Origin: Gracilimonas mengyeensis
Lineage (GTDB): Bacteria; Bacteroidota; Rhodothermia; Balneolales; Balneolaceae
Direction of reading: 5' to 3'
NCBI RefSeq assembly: GCF_900182705.1
Contig: NZ_FXTP01000008.1
Coordinates: 124,001 to 188,000 of the forward strand
DNA length: 64,000 nucleotides
Made by a program: the position numbers and the translations under genes. Positions 1 to 8,765 of the stretch are shown piece after piece. Position 1 is the stretch's first letter, and each line of letters starts with the position of its first letter. The notes under the pieces are model-generated. The model made no database searches, was not told where the DNA came from, and was given only the letters and a program-made list of their open reading frames with translations.

Positions 1-617
1 TTGTTCGATATAAACGGAAAGGGGTGTGACTCATCCACCGCCAGAGGTGTTACAATGGGATAAATCTGTTTCTGAAAATAACGGTCGCACACACTTTTCT
101 GGAAATCGGTGAGCTCGGAATATCTTTTGATATGTATTCCCTTTTGATCAAGAGCTGGACGGAGTTCTTCAAAATAACTTTTCCGGTAGGTCTCAATCAT
201 ACTTTTGACTTCCTTGCGGATGGCACGTAGCTGGTCAGAAGGCGTCATTCCGTCAACCGAAAGATCCTTGACCCGCGCCATCAGCTGTCTTTTCAAGCCG
301 CCCACACGTTTTTGGAAGAACTCGTCCAGATTCGAACAAACAATAGATAAAAAAGTGATTCGCTCCAGTAGCTTATTCTTTGAATTTTGAGCCTCTTCCA
401 ACACACGCCCGTTGAACTTCAGCCAGCTCAATTCATAATTCAGAAAGTATTCATCCCCAAAAATTTTGAGGTTGCTGGACCTCAAATCTTTATGCATTCC
501 TCTCCGCTTAAGAATTTCATTCTTTTTGGGATTGGCTTGTTTACTACCCATATTGGATCGTTGTTCTACGGATGGATCTAATTCAATTTCGTCCGGCGAT
601 AGGGAGTTTTTTTTCAT
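1..617 (-). CDS. ppk1: Polyphosphate kinase 1, N-terminal part (cut by window edge)
   Basis: This reading frame is open from an ATG at 617 down to the left edge, so about 205 residues are visible and the rest lies outside. PPK1 makes polyphosphate from the gamma-phosphate of ATP. The family's N-terminal signatures are clear: ELSWLKFNGRVLEEA at about residues 62-76, SNLDEFF at 95-101, and TPLAVDESHPFPFISN at the last visible residues. The catalytic histidines lie further on and cannot be checked. About 60 residues precede the ELSW motif, against roughly 11 in E. coli PPK, so either there is a basic N-terminal extension or the true start is an internal Met (residue 23 or 41). It is divergent from ruvB, with about 90 bp between them. 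Confidence 0.9.
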   Translation of the reverse strand, partial: MKKNSLSPDEIELDPSVEQRSNMGSKQANPKKNEILKRRGMHKDLRSSNLKIFGDEYFLNYELSWLKFNGRVLEEAQNSKNKLLERITFLSIVCSNLDEFFQKRVGGLKRQLMARVKDLSVDGMTPSDQLRAIRKEVKSMIETYRKSYFEELRPALDQKGIHIKRYSELTDFQKSVCDRYFQKQIYPIVTPLAVDESHPFPFISN

Positions 618-709
618 CGACCTTATTTTTATTTAACCTGCGCAATTAGGCTTAAAACTAAGTATAATTCTGTAAACTTAGCGTTAACAAATCACTTTTT
701 ACACCCAAC

Positions 710-1726
710 GTGAATAATCCACTTTTAAATCCCGAAGAAAAAGAAGAAGCGTTTGAGCAGACGGTACGTCCGGGTTCGCTTGAAGATTTTATCGGGCAAA
801 AAAAGGCTATCAACAATCTTTCTGTTTTTATCAAAGCCGCACGTCAGCGGGGTGATGCCCTTGACCACGTGATTCTTTCCGGCCCTCCCGGCTTGGGAAA
901 AACCACGCTGTCTTACATCATCGCTAATGAAATGGGTGTCAAAATTCGCCCCACCACCGGCCCTGTTTTGGAAAAACCCGGTGATCTTGCCGGTATGCTT
1001 ACCAACCTGGAAGAGGGCGATGTTCTTTTTATTGATGAAATCCACCGGCTAAATCCCGTGATTGAGGAATACCTCTACTCGGCTATGGAAGATTACAAGC
1101 TGGATATCGTGATCGATTCCGGCCCCAATGCACGCAGCATCCAGATTGAGCTCAATCATTTTACCCTGGTAGGCGCTACTACCCGAAAAGGCCTGCTAAC
1201 GGCTCCCCTTCGTGCACGCTTCGGCATCGACATGCGGCTGGATTATTACGATGTAGAATTACTTCAACGCATTGCTTTGCGTACCGCTCATATTATGGGC
1301 GTAGGTATCACGGAAGCGGGTGCTCATGAAATTGCCCGTCGTAGTCGTGGTACTCCCCGCATTGTGAATAAGCTGTTGCGCCGTACCCGCGATTTCGCCC
1401 AAGTGGATAACCTGGATACGATTGATGAAAAAATAGCGGATAAAGCTCTGAATGCTCTTGACGTAGATCAAAACGGACTGGACGAGATGGATATTCGTAT
1501 CCTCAAAGCCATCATCGAAAATTACAGTGGCGGTCCGGTAGGTTTGAGCACTTTAGGCGTAGCTGTAGGTGAGGACAAAGGTACCATCGAAGAGGTGTAC
1601 GAACCTTTCCTTATCAAAGAAGGCTTTATGCAACGCACTCCCAAAGGCCGCATAGCCACTCGCAAAGCTTACGAATACCTCGATATTTCTGAAGGGAAAA
1701 AGGAGCGGGATTTATTCGACGGGTAA
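710..1726 (+). CDS. ruvB: Holliday junction branch-migration helicase RuvB
   Basis: RuvB is the hexameric AAA+ motor that drives branch migration of Holliday junctions with RuvA. The 338-residue product has Walker A GPPGLGKT at residues 58-65, Walker B/DEIH at 109-112, the sensor region GATTRKGLLTAPLRARFG, and the C-terminal winged helix ending near RTPKGRIATRKAYEYL. Length is standard. The start is GTG; no ATG is available upstream in frame, and the N-terminus (MNNPLLNPEEKEE) is a normal RuvB beginning. A TATAAT-like box lies at about 662-668. ruvA and ruvC are not adjacent. Confidence 0.97.
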   Translation: MNNPLLNPEEKEEAFEQTVRPGSLEDFIGQKKAINNLSVFIKAARQRGDALDHVILSGPPGLGKTTLSYIIANEMGVKIRPTTGPVLEKPGDLAGMLTNLEEGDVLFIDEIHRLNPVIEEYLYSAMEDYKLDIVIDSGPNARSIQIELNHFTLVGATTRKGLLTAPLRARFGIDMRLDYYDVELLQRIALRTAHIMGVGITEAGAHEIARRSRGTPRIVNKLLRRTRDFAQVDNLDTIDEKIADKALNALDVDQNGLDEMDIRILKAIIENYSGGPVGLSTLGVAVGEDKGTIEEVYEPFLIKEGFMQRTPKGRIATRKAYEYLDISEGKKERDLFDG

Positions 1727-1734
1727 CAGGGAGT

Positions 1735-1810
1735 GTGATGCCTGTGATTTAAGTGATGTTCTATGATATTGTTCATCACAGTGCATCCAAATTATCACAC
1801 CGATCACAGT
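1735..1810. repeat. Palindromic intergenic repeat, family A copy 1
   Basis: A roughly 76-bp imperfect palindrome just after ruvB. The left arm starts TGTGATGCCTGTGATTT and the right arm ends ATTATCACACCGATCACAG, so the arms are largely reverse complements. It is closely related to the copy at 1907-1985 and to a shorter copy at 36349-36410. It looks like a REP/MITE-type element with no coding capacity. It could form a large hairpin in RNA from either strand, and may act as the 3' end of the converging ruvB and MATE transcripts. Confidence 0.7.
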
Positions 1811-1906
1811 TAAAGAGGAGTTAAATACTGTTTCTGCTTTACCTGCTTGCCCCTTGGAATAGAATTAGATCTGGATATACTTTCGCTTTAATAATCATTG
1901 TCAAAA

Positions 1907-1985
1907 ACTGTGATGCCTGTGATTTAAAAGATATTCTGTAATTAAATTCATCACAATACATCAAAATTATCACACCCATCACAGT
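1907..1985. repeat. Palindromic intergenic repeat, family A copy 2
   Basis: The terminal nine bases are perfectly inverted (ACTGTGATG at 1907 and CATCACAGT ending at 1985), and the whole 79 bp is an imperfect palindrome. Its right end overlaps the last codons and stop (TGA, 1979-1981) of the MATE gene, so the element supplies that gene's stop codon. It lies about 100 bp from copy 1 in the same orientation. Confidence 0.75.
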
Positions 1986-3283
1986 GACTGCTCGCCAAAT
2001 ATCCTCGAGGGCGCGTAAATACTTAGTATCACTCCCCGGGCAACCATAAAGCCAGTCATGGCCATCCAGAGAGCGTGAATGCCATAATCTTCTGCAGTGA
2101 TGAAGTACACCGGCACAAATACCAGGAAGGTGGCCACCAGCATGGAATTACGCATAGCCCCCGTTGCAGTAGCCCCGATATAAACCCCATCCCAAATAAA
2201 ACACACACTGTTGACCAATGGCGCTACAATCAACCAGATGACTACCGTCATGGCCATAGCTATCACGGGCTCCTTATCGGTGAACAGGGCAATGATTTCA
2301 GCATCAAATAGAGCATAAGCGATAGTACCAAATAAGCCTAATCCCAGCCCCCATAGCATATTGGCTTTAACGGCCAGTTTGAGTTTGTCTGGGGTTCCGG
2401 CTCCTTTAAATCGCCCCACTAAACTTTCAGCGGCGTAGGCAAAACCATCGGTGCCATACGAGCTGATGTACCACATTTGCAGCAGAATGGTATTTGCAGC
2501 CAGAACCACATCCCCCATAGCTGCCGATTTAGCCGTGAAAAACGCATAAGAAAAGATGAGGCATAGCGTACGAATCACAATATCCCGGTTCACTGTGAAA
2601 AAGCGTTTTATCTCGCTCGCTTCTATCAGCTCACTGAATTGGATATTCAGCTTCATCCCGCCGTACTTTCTTTTGTAGAGGATAAAAGCCAGGCCGAGTC
2701 CCAGGAAACTAGCCACTAAACTACCGGTTGCCACCCCGTCTACATTCATCCCAAACCGGAACACAAAAAGCAGGTTCAGCCCAATATTTACAAGGTTTAA
2801 AAATATGGTAACCGCCATGGGATAGTGTGAGTTCTGCATCCCCAAAAACCAACCATTGATGCCAAAAAGTGCCAGCGTAGCGGGAGCTGCAAATATGCGA
2901 ATGTGATAATAGAGCCGGGTGTATTCTTCCACTTCCGGCGAGGCATTGATCAGGTAAAGCGAGAGCTCGATTATAGGCAGCTGAAGCAGCAGGATCGCCA
3001 GACTACTGATCGCGGCCACAATAAGCACGCGCATCAGTATTATACGTGTTTCCCGTTCATTACCGGCCCCGTAGGCCTGTGCTACCAGTCCGGTGGTGCC
3101 CATTCTCAAGAAACCGAATCCCCAAAAAATAAAATCAAAAATGATACTGCCAACGGCAATGGCGCCAAGGTAATACACATGTTCCAGCCGGCCAACCACG
3201 GCGGTATCAATGGCACCCAGCAGAGGCACTGATAGATTGCTGATGATGTTTGGTATGGCTAGCCGGAGGATTTGGCGGTTCAA
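1979..3283 (-). CDS. MATE-family efflux transporter, DinF-like
   Basis: A 434-residue integral membrane protein with about 12 hydrophobic segments and the MatE hallmark near the N-terminus (LAIPNIISNLSVPLLGAIDTAVVG), followed by the matching segment of the second half. The sequence type is that of the DinF branch of MATE exporters, which use Na+ or H+ gradients to export drugs or oxidised metabolites. The substrate cannot be inferred. The start is TTG at 3283; no ATG or GTG in frame is better placed. The 3' end runs into repeat A copy 2. It is transcribed towards ruvB. Confidence 0.9.
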   Translation of the reverse strand: MNRQILRLAIPNIISNLSVPLLGAIDTAVVGRLEHVYYLGAIAVGSIIFDFIFWGFGFLRMGTTGLVAQAYGAGNERETRIILMRVLIVAAISSLAILLLQLPIIELSLYLINASPEVEEYTRLYYHIRIFAAPATLALFGINGWFLGMQNSHYPMAVTIFLNLVNIGLNLLFVFRFGMNVDGVATGSLVASFLGLGLAFILYKRKYGGMKLNIQFSELIEASEIKRFFTVNRDIVIRTLCLIFSYAFFTAKSAAMGDVVLAANTILLQMWYISSYGTDGFAYAAESLVGRFKGAGTPDKLKLAVKANMLWGLGLGLFGTIAYALFDAEIIALFTDKEPVIAMAMTVVIWLIVAPLVNSVCFIWDGVYIGATATGAMRNSMLVATFLVFVPVYFITAEDYGIHALWMAMTGFMVARGVILSIYAPSRIFGEQSL

Positions 3284-3450
3284 GAAAAACAGGGATCTTA
3301 ATTAAAATTGGCGGTGGAAAATACGGTCTGTAACTCAATAATGAATTCCTATTTTTAACTTTGCTTACGGTTGCATATCTATGGGTGTGCGTGTATTTTC
3401 TTTCTCTGTAAATTCTTTCACACAAATTATTCAACTTATTTGCTTTTCAC

Positions 3451-3924
3451 ATGGACATTGAAACCCGCAATAAACTTATCACATTTGTACTTGGAGTAAT
3501 CATTATTGGCCTTGGATACTGGTTATATGATTCCCTGGTAACCCCTTATCAGGAAGTTAGAGAACGGCAGGCTATGCGCGAAGACGTGCGCCAGCGCCTG
3601 GTTGACACCAAGGATGCCCTCATCCAGTATCAAACCAGAAACGACACGTTTCCACCTACCGAAGGCGGGTTAGACAGTTTGGTTAACTTCCTGAAAACCG
3701 ATTCCCTGATGATAGCAATGGGAGATTCTCTGTTCGGAACCACTTTTGATGTATACAATCCTGACTCTCTGGTATATTCTCCACGCCCACCGCACAACAA
3801 ATGGGAATATACGCTGAACGATACGCTGCGTCCGCAAATTTATTTGTTGGAAGATCCTGATACCGATGATGCCGTTGGTAGCCTGGAACGCACTACTTTG
3901 CGTAATGCTCCAAACTGGAATTAA
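3451..3924 (+). CDS. Membrane-anchored pseudopilin-like protein of unknown function
   Basis: A 157-residue protein with one N-terminal membrane segment (about residues 9-27) and a periplasmic domain. Residues 54-82 (ALIQYQTRNDTFPPTEGGLD) resemble the GspG-type pseudopilin core, where a helix is followed by 'xYPTTEQGLxAL'. The usual prepilin peptidase site (G-F-T-L-I-E) is missing, so it is at most a divergent or non-cleaved relative. Its TAA stop shares one base with the ATG of the DUF3822 gene (TAATG), so the two are translationally coupled. Function unknown. Confidence 0.75.
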   Translation: MDIETRNKLITFVLGVIIIGLGYWLYDSLVTPYQEVRERQAMREDVRQRLVDTKDALIQYQTRNDTFPPTEGGLDSLVNFLKTDSLMIAMGDSLFGTTFDVYNPDSLVYSPRPPHNKWEYTLNDTLRPQIYLLEDPDTDDAVGSLERTTLRNAPNWN

Positions 3925-4784
3925 TGAATGCAGCTTCTGCTAATTTAGGTGTTTGTTTTTTCTCGGATCGATTGTTCTATTCTATTAACGATCCGGAAAG
4001 GGACAAACACCTTTTTCGTATAGGCTCTTTCGATTTCAATTTCAATGTGATTGACGCTATTACCCGTCAACACTCCGATTACTTTCCCCACCTCGTTTCT
4101 ACTTTCGAAGATTTTCGAACCCGGCATAATATAAAATCGGTCCGTGCACTTACCCATCCCGCGCACGAATGCTGGACCGTTTTCCCCAAAGTTGTGTACG
4201 ACAATGCCGACGAACGTGAAGACCACCTCTCCATTTTGATGAAAGGCGTTGAACGCGAACATATTGAACCCACCTGGCACGAGCTGCACAACAACGAATA
4301 CCGGTTTCTGTGCCTGAGACGCCGTAATTTAATGGACGGTTTTGATAAACTAACGACCCGCGTAGCCACTACCGACTTTAGCAGTGATTTTGAAATGGCC
4401 CAAAAGTGGTCGGCTTTTGCCAAGCCCGGCGGTTCTTTTATGATGATTGGCTGCCACCAAAACGTGCTCTCGGTTACCTCTTTTCTGCTAGGCAAGTTTC
4501 GTGCGGCTACGTACATTTCGTTTGATCAGCGGGAAGATTTACCGTATCACTGGCTACAACAATCAGCGCATTCCAGCTGGATGCGGGGTATTCACGAAAC
4601 CATTTACCTGTTTGGTCATCAAACCCATGCCGTAGAGCAAGCCCTGAAGGGTTTTTGGGATGATTCGGCGGAAATATCACGCCTCAATAGCCTGGAAGAA
4701 ATTGGGGTAGAAGCCGAAGAAGAAACCTATGGCTTTGATCTTGCAGCTGCTTTCCCCGCTATTTTGCTAAGCCTGGATTTTTGA
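3924..4784 (+). CDS. DUF3822 family protein
   Basis: A 286-residue cytoplasmic protein with no signal peptide or membrane segment, recognised as the DUF3822 family that in Bacteroidota sits beside rsmD and coaD, as here. An actin/ASKHA-like fold has been suggested for the family; I cannot verify this from sequence. The C-terminus is acidic (ISRLNSLEEIGVEAEEETYG). It overlaps the preceding gene by one base and precedes rsmD by 85 bp of AT-rich sequence. Biochemical role unknown. Confidence 0.8.
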   Translation: MNAASANLGVCFFSDRLFYSINDPERDKHLFRIGSFDFNFNVIDAITRQHSDYFPHLVSTFEDFRTRHNIKSVRALTHPAHECWTVFPKVVYDNADEREDHLSILMKGVEREHIEPTWHELHNNEYRFLCLRRRNLMDGFDKLTTRVATTDFSSDFEMAQKWSAFAKPGGSFMMIGCHQNVLSVTSFLLGKFRAATYISFDQREDLPYHWLQQSAHSSWMRGIHETIYLFGHQTHAVEQALKGFWDDSAEISRLNSLEEIGVEAEEETYGFDLAAAFPAILLSLDF

Positions 4785-4869
4785 TTTGAAGCCTTAAATG
4801 CTCCGTTATAAATGTTAAATTGAGCCCTGCTTCATTTATCATTTATAACTTAAAATTTCATCATTCCTT

Positions 4870-5424
4870 ATGCGGATTATTACCGGAAAACTAAAAGGAA
4901 GACGCATTAGCATACCGGACGGGCTGGACGTTCGCCCAACCACCGATCGCACCAAAGAAAGCATTTTCAACCTGATTGAAGCCCGTTATTACCTGGATGG
5001 AACTTCAATTCTGGATCTTTTTGCCGGCTCGGGCAACCTGGGCTTTGAAGCCCTCTCGCGCGGCTCTGATCACGTAACAGCCATCGAACACGATGCAGGC
5101 AACACCAAACTTATCGAAAAAACCGCTGCTGAACTTGGTGTTGAAGATCAAATGCGTGTAGTTTGCGCCGATGTACAACACTATCTAAGCGGGCCAGCCA
5201 CCCCACATCATTTTATTTTTTGTGATCCGCCTTACGATTACCCTTCGATGGAAGAAGTAGTAGATAAAGTGTTTGCCAAAGACTGGCTTACCGAAGAAGG
5301 CTGGCTGCTTTTGGAACATGACAAATACAAGGATTTCAGCGACCATGAATTTTGGGCTGAATCCCGCGCATACGGCCGCACCATCGTTAGCATCTTTCGC
5401 CGCCAACCGGTAGATTCGGAGTAA
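4870..5424 (+). CDS. rsmD: 16S rRNA (guanine(966)-N2)-methyltransferase RsmD
   Basis: RsmD methylates G966 of 16S rRNA in the assembled small subunit, using S-adenosylmethionine. The 184-residue protein starts with the family signature MRIITGKLKGRRI and continues with the substrate segment RPTTDRTKESIFN. The SAM-binding motif I is LDLFAGSGNLGFEALSRG (about residues 49-66) and the catalytic DPPY motif lies at about 119-122. Normal length. coaD begins nine bases after the stop, the common rsmD-coaD arrangement. Confidence 0.96.
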   Translation: MRIITGKLKGRRISIPDGLDVRPTTDRTKESIFNLIEARYYLDGTSILDLFAGSGNLGFEALSRGSDHVTAIEHDAGNTKLIEKTAAELGVEDQMRVVCADVQHYLSGPATPHHFIFCDPPYDYPSMEEVVDKVFAKDWLTEEGWLLLEHDKYKDFSDHEFWAESRAYGRTIVSIFRRQPVDSE

Positions 5425-5433
5425 AACAGCCTT

Positions 5434-5928
5434 ATGAAAACTATCGCTTTATACCCGGGATCCTTTGATCCCATGACCAACGGCCACCTTGATATCCTTA
5501 AGCGGGCAGCCAAGCTATTCGAAAAAGTTATTGTTACCGTAGCCGTAAACAAGAAAAAGCAGGCCGTATTTACCGGAGACGAACGGGTAGAACTCATCAA
5601 GAAATGCATTGCCGATGAAGCATGGGCAAAGGATATTGAAGTCACACAATTTACCGGACTGCTGGTAGATCACGCCAAAAAAATGAAAGCCGATACCCTG
5701 GTGCGTGGTGTACGTCAAATCTCTGACTTTGAATATGAATTTCGCATGGCCCTCACCAATAAACGCCTGGCCCCCGAAGTAGATACCATCTTCCTGATGC
5801 CGGATGAGGAATTTACTTTTATTTCGGCCTCCATCGTGAAAGAAGTAGCATATTGGGGCGGAGACCTCAGCTCTTTTGTTCCGGATAATGTAGCCAGAGC
5901 CCTTAAGGATAAATATAAAGACCGTTAA
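5434..5928 (+). CDS. coaD: Phosphopantetheine adenylyltransferase
   Basis: CoaD transfers AMP from ATP to 4'-phosphopantetheine, the penultimate step of coenzyme A synthesis. The 164-residue protein has the nucleotidyltransferase motif YPGSFDPMTNGH at residues 7-18, the central RGVRQISDFEYEF segment, and the C-terminal FISASIVKEVA motif that corresponds to ISSTxVRE. It lies in an operon with rsmD, nine bases downstream. Confidence 0.97.
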   Translation: MKTIALYPGSFDPMTNGHLDILKRAAKLFEKVIVTVAVNKKKQAVFTGDERVELIKKCIADEAWAKDIEVTQFTGLLVDHAKKMKADTLVRGVRQISDFEYEFRMALTNKRLAPEVDTIFLMPDEEFTFISASIVKEVAYWGGDLSSFVPDNVARALKDKYKDR

Positions 5929-6050
5929 GTCCGGCCTCTTTATTTCCTTACAAGCTTATTTCCCAATTTCCCTTCTGGTATAGTATATTCACTATCAGAT
6001 TTAAGTATCTAACCAACAACTCACTCACATCATAGATAAACACTAAACAA

Positions 6051-7247
6051 ATGATCTCACAGCGAGCACAAAACGTACAGCCATCCGCAACCCTGAAAGT
6101 AACAGGACGCGCTAAAGAGCTTAAGCGACAGGGAAAATCAATCATTTCGCTTAGCGCCGGCGAACCCGATTTCAAAACACCTAAACATATTTGTGATGCG
6201 GCCATCAAAGCTATTGAAGACGGCTTTCACGGGTACACCATGAACCCTGGAACCCCGGAACTGCGGGAAGCTATTTGTGCCAAGTTGAAACGGGATAACA
6301 AACTTGATTTCGAGCCCTCTCAAATTATTTGCTCCAACGGTGCCAAGCAGTCTGTTGGATTCAGCATTCTTTCCCTGGTTAATCCCGGTGATGAAGTGAT
6401 TATCCCGGCTCCATATTGGGTGTCATATCCTGAGATGGTGTGTCTGGCCGAGGGTGAATCCGTGACGGTTCGCACCTCTTTCGAGCACAACTTTAAGCTC
6501 ACTCCGGAACAACTGGAAGAGGCCATCACACCCAAAACCAAGGCACTGATTTTATGTTCTCCATCAAACCCAACAGGAGCTCAGTACACCGAAGAAGAGC
6601 TTAAAGACCTGGCAGAAGTGCTCCGTAAGCACCCGGATGTGTATGTGATTTCTGACGAAATTTATGAGTACATCGTATTTGACCGCGACCATGTGGGCAT
6701 CCTGAATGTGGCTCCTGACCTTAAAGACCGCGTGCTGCTTATCAACGGCTTTTCCAAGGGCTTTGCGATGACCGGCTGGCGCTTAGGCTACCTCGCAGGA
6801 CCCAGCGAAATTGTAAGCGCTGTGGCTAAAATTCAGAGCCAGGAAACCTCGGCGCCTTCCTCTATCTCACAGAAAGCTGGAGAAGCCGCGTATACCAACT
6901 CTCTTGATGAAGTACACAAGATGCGCGATCAATTTAAAGAGCGTCGCGACTACCTGATTGAGACGCTCAACTCCTTTGACGGTGTGAGCTGTTTTACTCC
7001 CGGCGGCGCATTTTATGTATTCCCGGATATTTCAGCCTACATAGGCGCTCAGAAGCCTGACGGTGAGACCATTGAGTCGTCCACCGACCTCTGCCTGTAC
7101 TTGCTTGACGAGTACGGCTTGGCGCTGGTACCTGGTGATGCCTTTGGGGAACCAAACGGCGTACGCCTCAGCTATGCTGCTTCAAAAGAAGATCTTGAAG
7201 AGGCCATGAGCCGGTTTGAGAAAGGACTGAAAAGCTTGAAGAAGTAG
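6051..7247 (+). CDS. Class I pyridoxal-phosphate aminotransferase (aspartate aminotransferase type)
   Basis: A 398-residue fold-type I aminotransferase of the Ib (Thermus/Bacillus aspartate or aspartate/prephenate aminotransferase) group. Visible motifs: SLSAGEPDF near residue 34, NGAKQSV, SPSNPTG, the DEIYEYIVFD segment with the PLP-contacting Asp and Tyr, and the Schiff-base lysine K236 in SKGFAMTGWRLGY. It would transfer amino groups between aspartate/glutamate and 2-oxo acids; whether it also uses prephenate cannot be told. It stands alone, with its own terminator about 40 bp after the stop. Confidence 0.93.
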   Translation: MISQRAQNVQPSATLKVTGRAKELKRQGKSIISLSAGEPDFKTPKHICDAAIKAIEDGFHGYTMNPGTPELREAICAKLKRDNKLDFEPSQIICSNGAKQSVGFSILSLVNPGDEVIIPAPYWVSYPEMVCLAEGESVTVRTSFEHNFKLTPEQLEEAITPKTKALILCSPSNPTGAQYTEEELKDLAEVLRKHPDVYVISDEIYEYIVFDRDHVGILNVAPDLKDRVLLINGFSKGFAMTGWRLGYLAGPSEIVSAVAKIQSQETSAPSSISQKAGEAAYTNSLDEVHKMRDQFKERRDYLIETLNSFDGVSCFTPGGAFYVFPDISAYIGAQKPDGETIESSTDLCLYLLDEYGLALVPGDAFGEPNGVRLSYAASKEDLEEAMSRFEKGLKSLKK

Positions 7248-7286
7248 AACCAAGACTTCCATTTTCAACATCATTCATTATCTCAA

Positions 7287-7316
7287 GGCTCTGCACACTT
7301 ATGCAGGGCCTTTTTT
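7287..7316 (+). terminator. Rho-independent terminator of the aminotransferase gene
   Basis: The stem GGCTCTGCA/TGCAGGGCC (nine pairs, one G-T) has a six-base loop and is followed by six T residues. It lies 40 bp after the aminotransferase stop. Confidence 0.85.
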
Positions 7317-7387
7317 GTGAAAACAGGTGGAACACTTTTAGCCTTCGTACCATTTAACATATTGACCGGCAAACAAATACTACGATC

Positions 7388-8176
7388 ATGAATTATTATT
7401 CTCGTCGATTTTTGAATTCTTTTCTTCTGCTGATTTTGGGCGGCCTCGTCTTTGTCATTACTGCCTGCGACGGAGATCCTGCTTCTTCAGGAAATAATGA
7501 CGACCTCTATTCTAATACCTTAAGTCCTGGGTTATCGGCGCATAGCTTTTTGTCTGATTCCACCTTTATAGAGTTGGTGGTTGAAATTGATTACATGCCT
7601 GGACATTCTCCAAATCAGGAGGCATTAAACAATCTTCAGACTTTTCTGGAGCAACGACTGAATAAGCAATCTGTTACGATTTTAGCACCGCAGGAAATTC
7701 CAGCTGCAGGAAACAACAACTATTCAGCCAATGATATCCGCTCTTTAGAAGAAGATCACCGCAATGAATTTTCCGAGGATGACAAATTAGCCGCCTACAT
7801 GCTGATTACCGATGGATATTTTGAAAACAATAATGTGCTTGGTGTAGCTTACTATAACACTTCAACAGCATTTTTCGGAGCTGCCTATGATGACGCCACC
7901 AGTGGTTTTGGAGCTCCTTCAGACTATCAGATACAAGCCACATCTTTCCGGCATGAATTTGGACATCTTTTTGGACTGGTCAACATTTCCAACTCAGGCA
8001 CCGAAATGCAAACCAACCACCAGGATGCCGAGCATGGCAACCATTGCACGAATGAAAACTGCTTGATGTATTACGCTATGGAACGTCCTGATTTAGTTGA
8101 ACAGTTTTTTGGCAGCCAAGTCCCTTCTCTGGATGCCAACTGCCTGGCTGACCTTCAAGCAAATGGAGGGCAATAG
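7388..8176 (+). CDS. Metzincin-like zinc metalloprotease lipoprotein
   Basis: A 262-residue protein with a lipoprotein signal peptide (hydrophobic residues about 12-27, lipobox ITAC, acylated Cys near residue 28). Residues 189-197 are HEFGHLFGL, the zinc-binding HExxHxxG helix of metzincins. Further on is GNHCTNENCLMYY, a CxxxxC pair followed by a Met-turn-like methionine. The HExxHxxG...CxxxxCxM layout recalls archaemetzincins, but the spacing is longer and a histidine-rich segment lies between. It is probably an envelope-anchored protease with no known substrate. The GGCT-like gene follows nine bases later, so the two may be cotranscribed. Confidence 0.78.
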   Translation: MNYYSRRFLNSFLLLILGGLVFVITACDGDPASSGNNDDLYSNTLSPGLSAHSFLSDSTFIELVVEIDYMPGHSPNQEALNNLQTFLEQRLNKQSVTILAPQEIPAAGNNNYSANDIRSLEEDHRNEFSEDDKLAAYMLITDGYFENNNVLGVAYYNTSTAFFGAAYDDATSGFGAPSDYQIQATSFRHEFGHLFGLVNISNSGTEMQTNHQDAEHGNHCTNENCLMYYAMERPDLVEQFFGSQVPSLDANCLADLQANGGQ

Positions 8177-8185
8177 CTCTTCAGG

Positions 8186-8725
8186 ATGAAAAACCGATAT
8201 TACTTTGCTTACGGTTCAAATCTGCACCCTTTGAGGCTGCGGGAACGTCTGGGCAAGTCTGAAGCTCATGGCCGTGGCCGGTTGCCTATGGCCAGATTGT
8301 TATTCAATAAATCGGCAAGAGATGGTTCAGGTAAAGGAAATATTGCATTCACAGAAAACCTTTTAGATGAGGTATTCGGCTCCATCTATAAACTTTCTAA
8401 AAAACAGGAACGGTTACTCAACCGATACGAAGCCTTAGGCCACGGATATCATAAAATTGATGTTGGCGTGGAGCTTGATGACAAACGCGAAATCACCTGT
8501 TTTACGTATCAAGCCATGCCCGGCTATACCGATCCCGAAATTTTGCCCTACAACTGGTATAAGCAATTGGTGTATCTGGGAGCAGAATACATGGAATTTC
8601 CTGAACCCTATCTTCAAAAAATTCAGCAAACACCAAGCATTGAAGATCCCCAAAAACGAAGAGCCAGAAAGAATAAACAGCTCATTCAAAAAATGCAGTT
8701 ACAAAAAAAGCCCCAATCCAGCTGA
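8186..8725 (+). CDS. Gamma-glutamylcyclotransferase-fold protein (AIG2-like)
   Basis: A 179-residue protein that begins YYFAYGSNLHPLRLRERLG, the YGSN substrate-loop signature of the GGCT fold, and has the likely catalytic Glu in LLNRYEALGHGYHKI near residue 81. Known members cleave gamma-glutamyl amines or peptides to 5-oxoproline; the substrate here is not known. The C-terminus is lysine- and glutamine-rich. The last codons overlap the stem of the convergent terminator at 8704-8741. Confidence 0.85.
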   Translation: MKNRYYFAYGSNLHPLRLRERLGKSEAHGRGRLPMARLLFNKSARDGSGKGNIAFTENLLDEVFGSIYKLSKKQERLLNRYEALGHGYHKIDVGVELDDKREITCFTYQAMPGYTDPEILPYNWYKQLVYLGAEYMEFPEPYLQKIQQTPSIEDPQKRRARKNKQLIQKMQLQKKPQSS

Positions 8726-8741
8726 ACCGAACAGGGGCTTT
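8704..8741 (-). terminator. Terminator of the SulP gene (possibly bidirectional)
   Basis: AAAGCCCC at 8706 pairs with GGGGCTTT near 8740. Read on the minus strand the hairpin is followed by a run of Ts, so it ends the SulP transcript 25 bp after its stop. The distal arm lies inside the end of the GGCT-like gene. Confidence 0.75.
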
Positions 8742-8765
8742 GATCATAACCAATAGGTAACAGTC

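Noticed and set aside
3207-3434. 75-codon minus-strand frame upstream of the MATE gene
   Set aside because: Its His/Thr/Pro-rich translation has no family features and it overlaps the start of the MATE gene in another frame.
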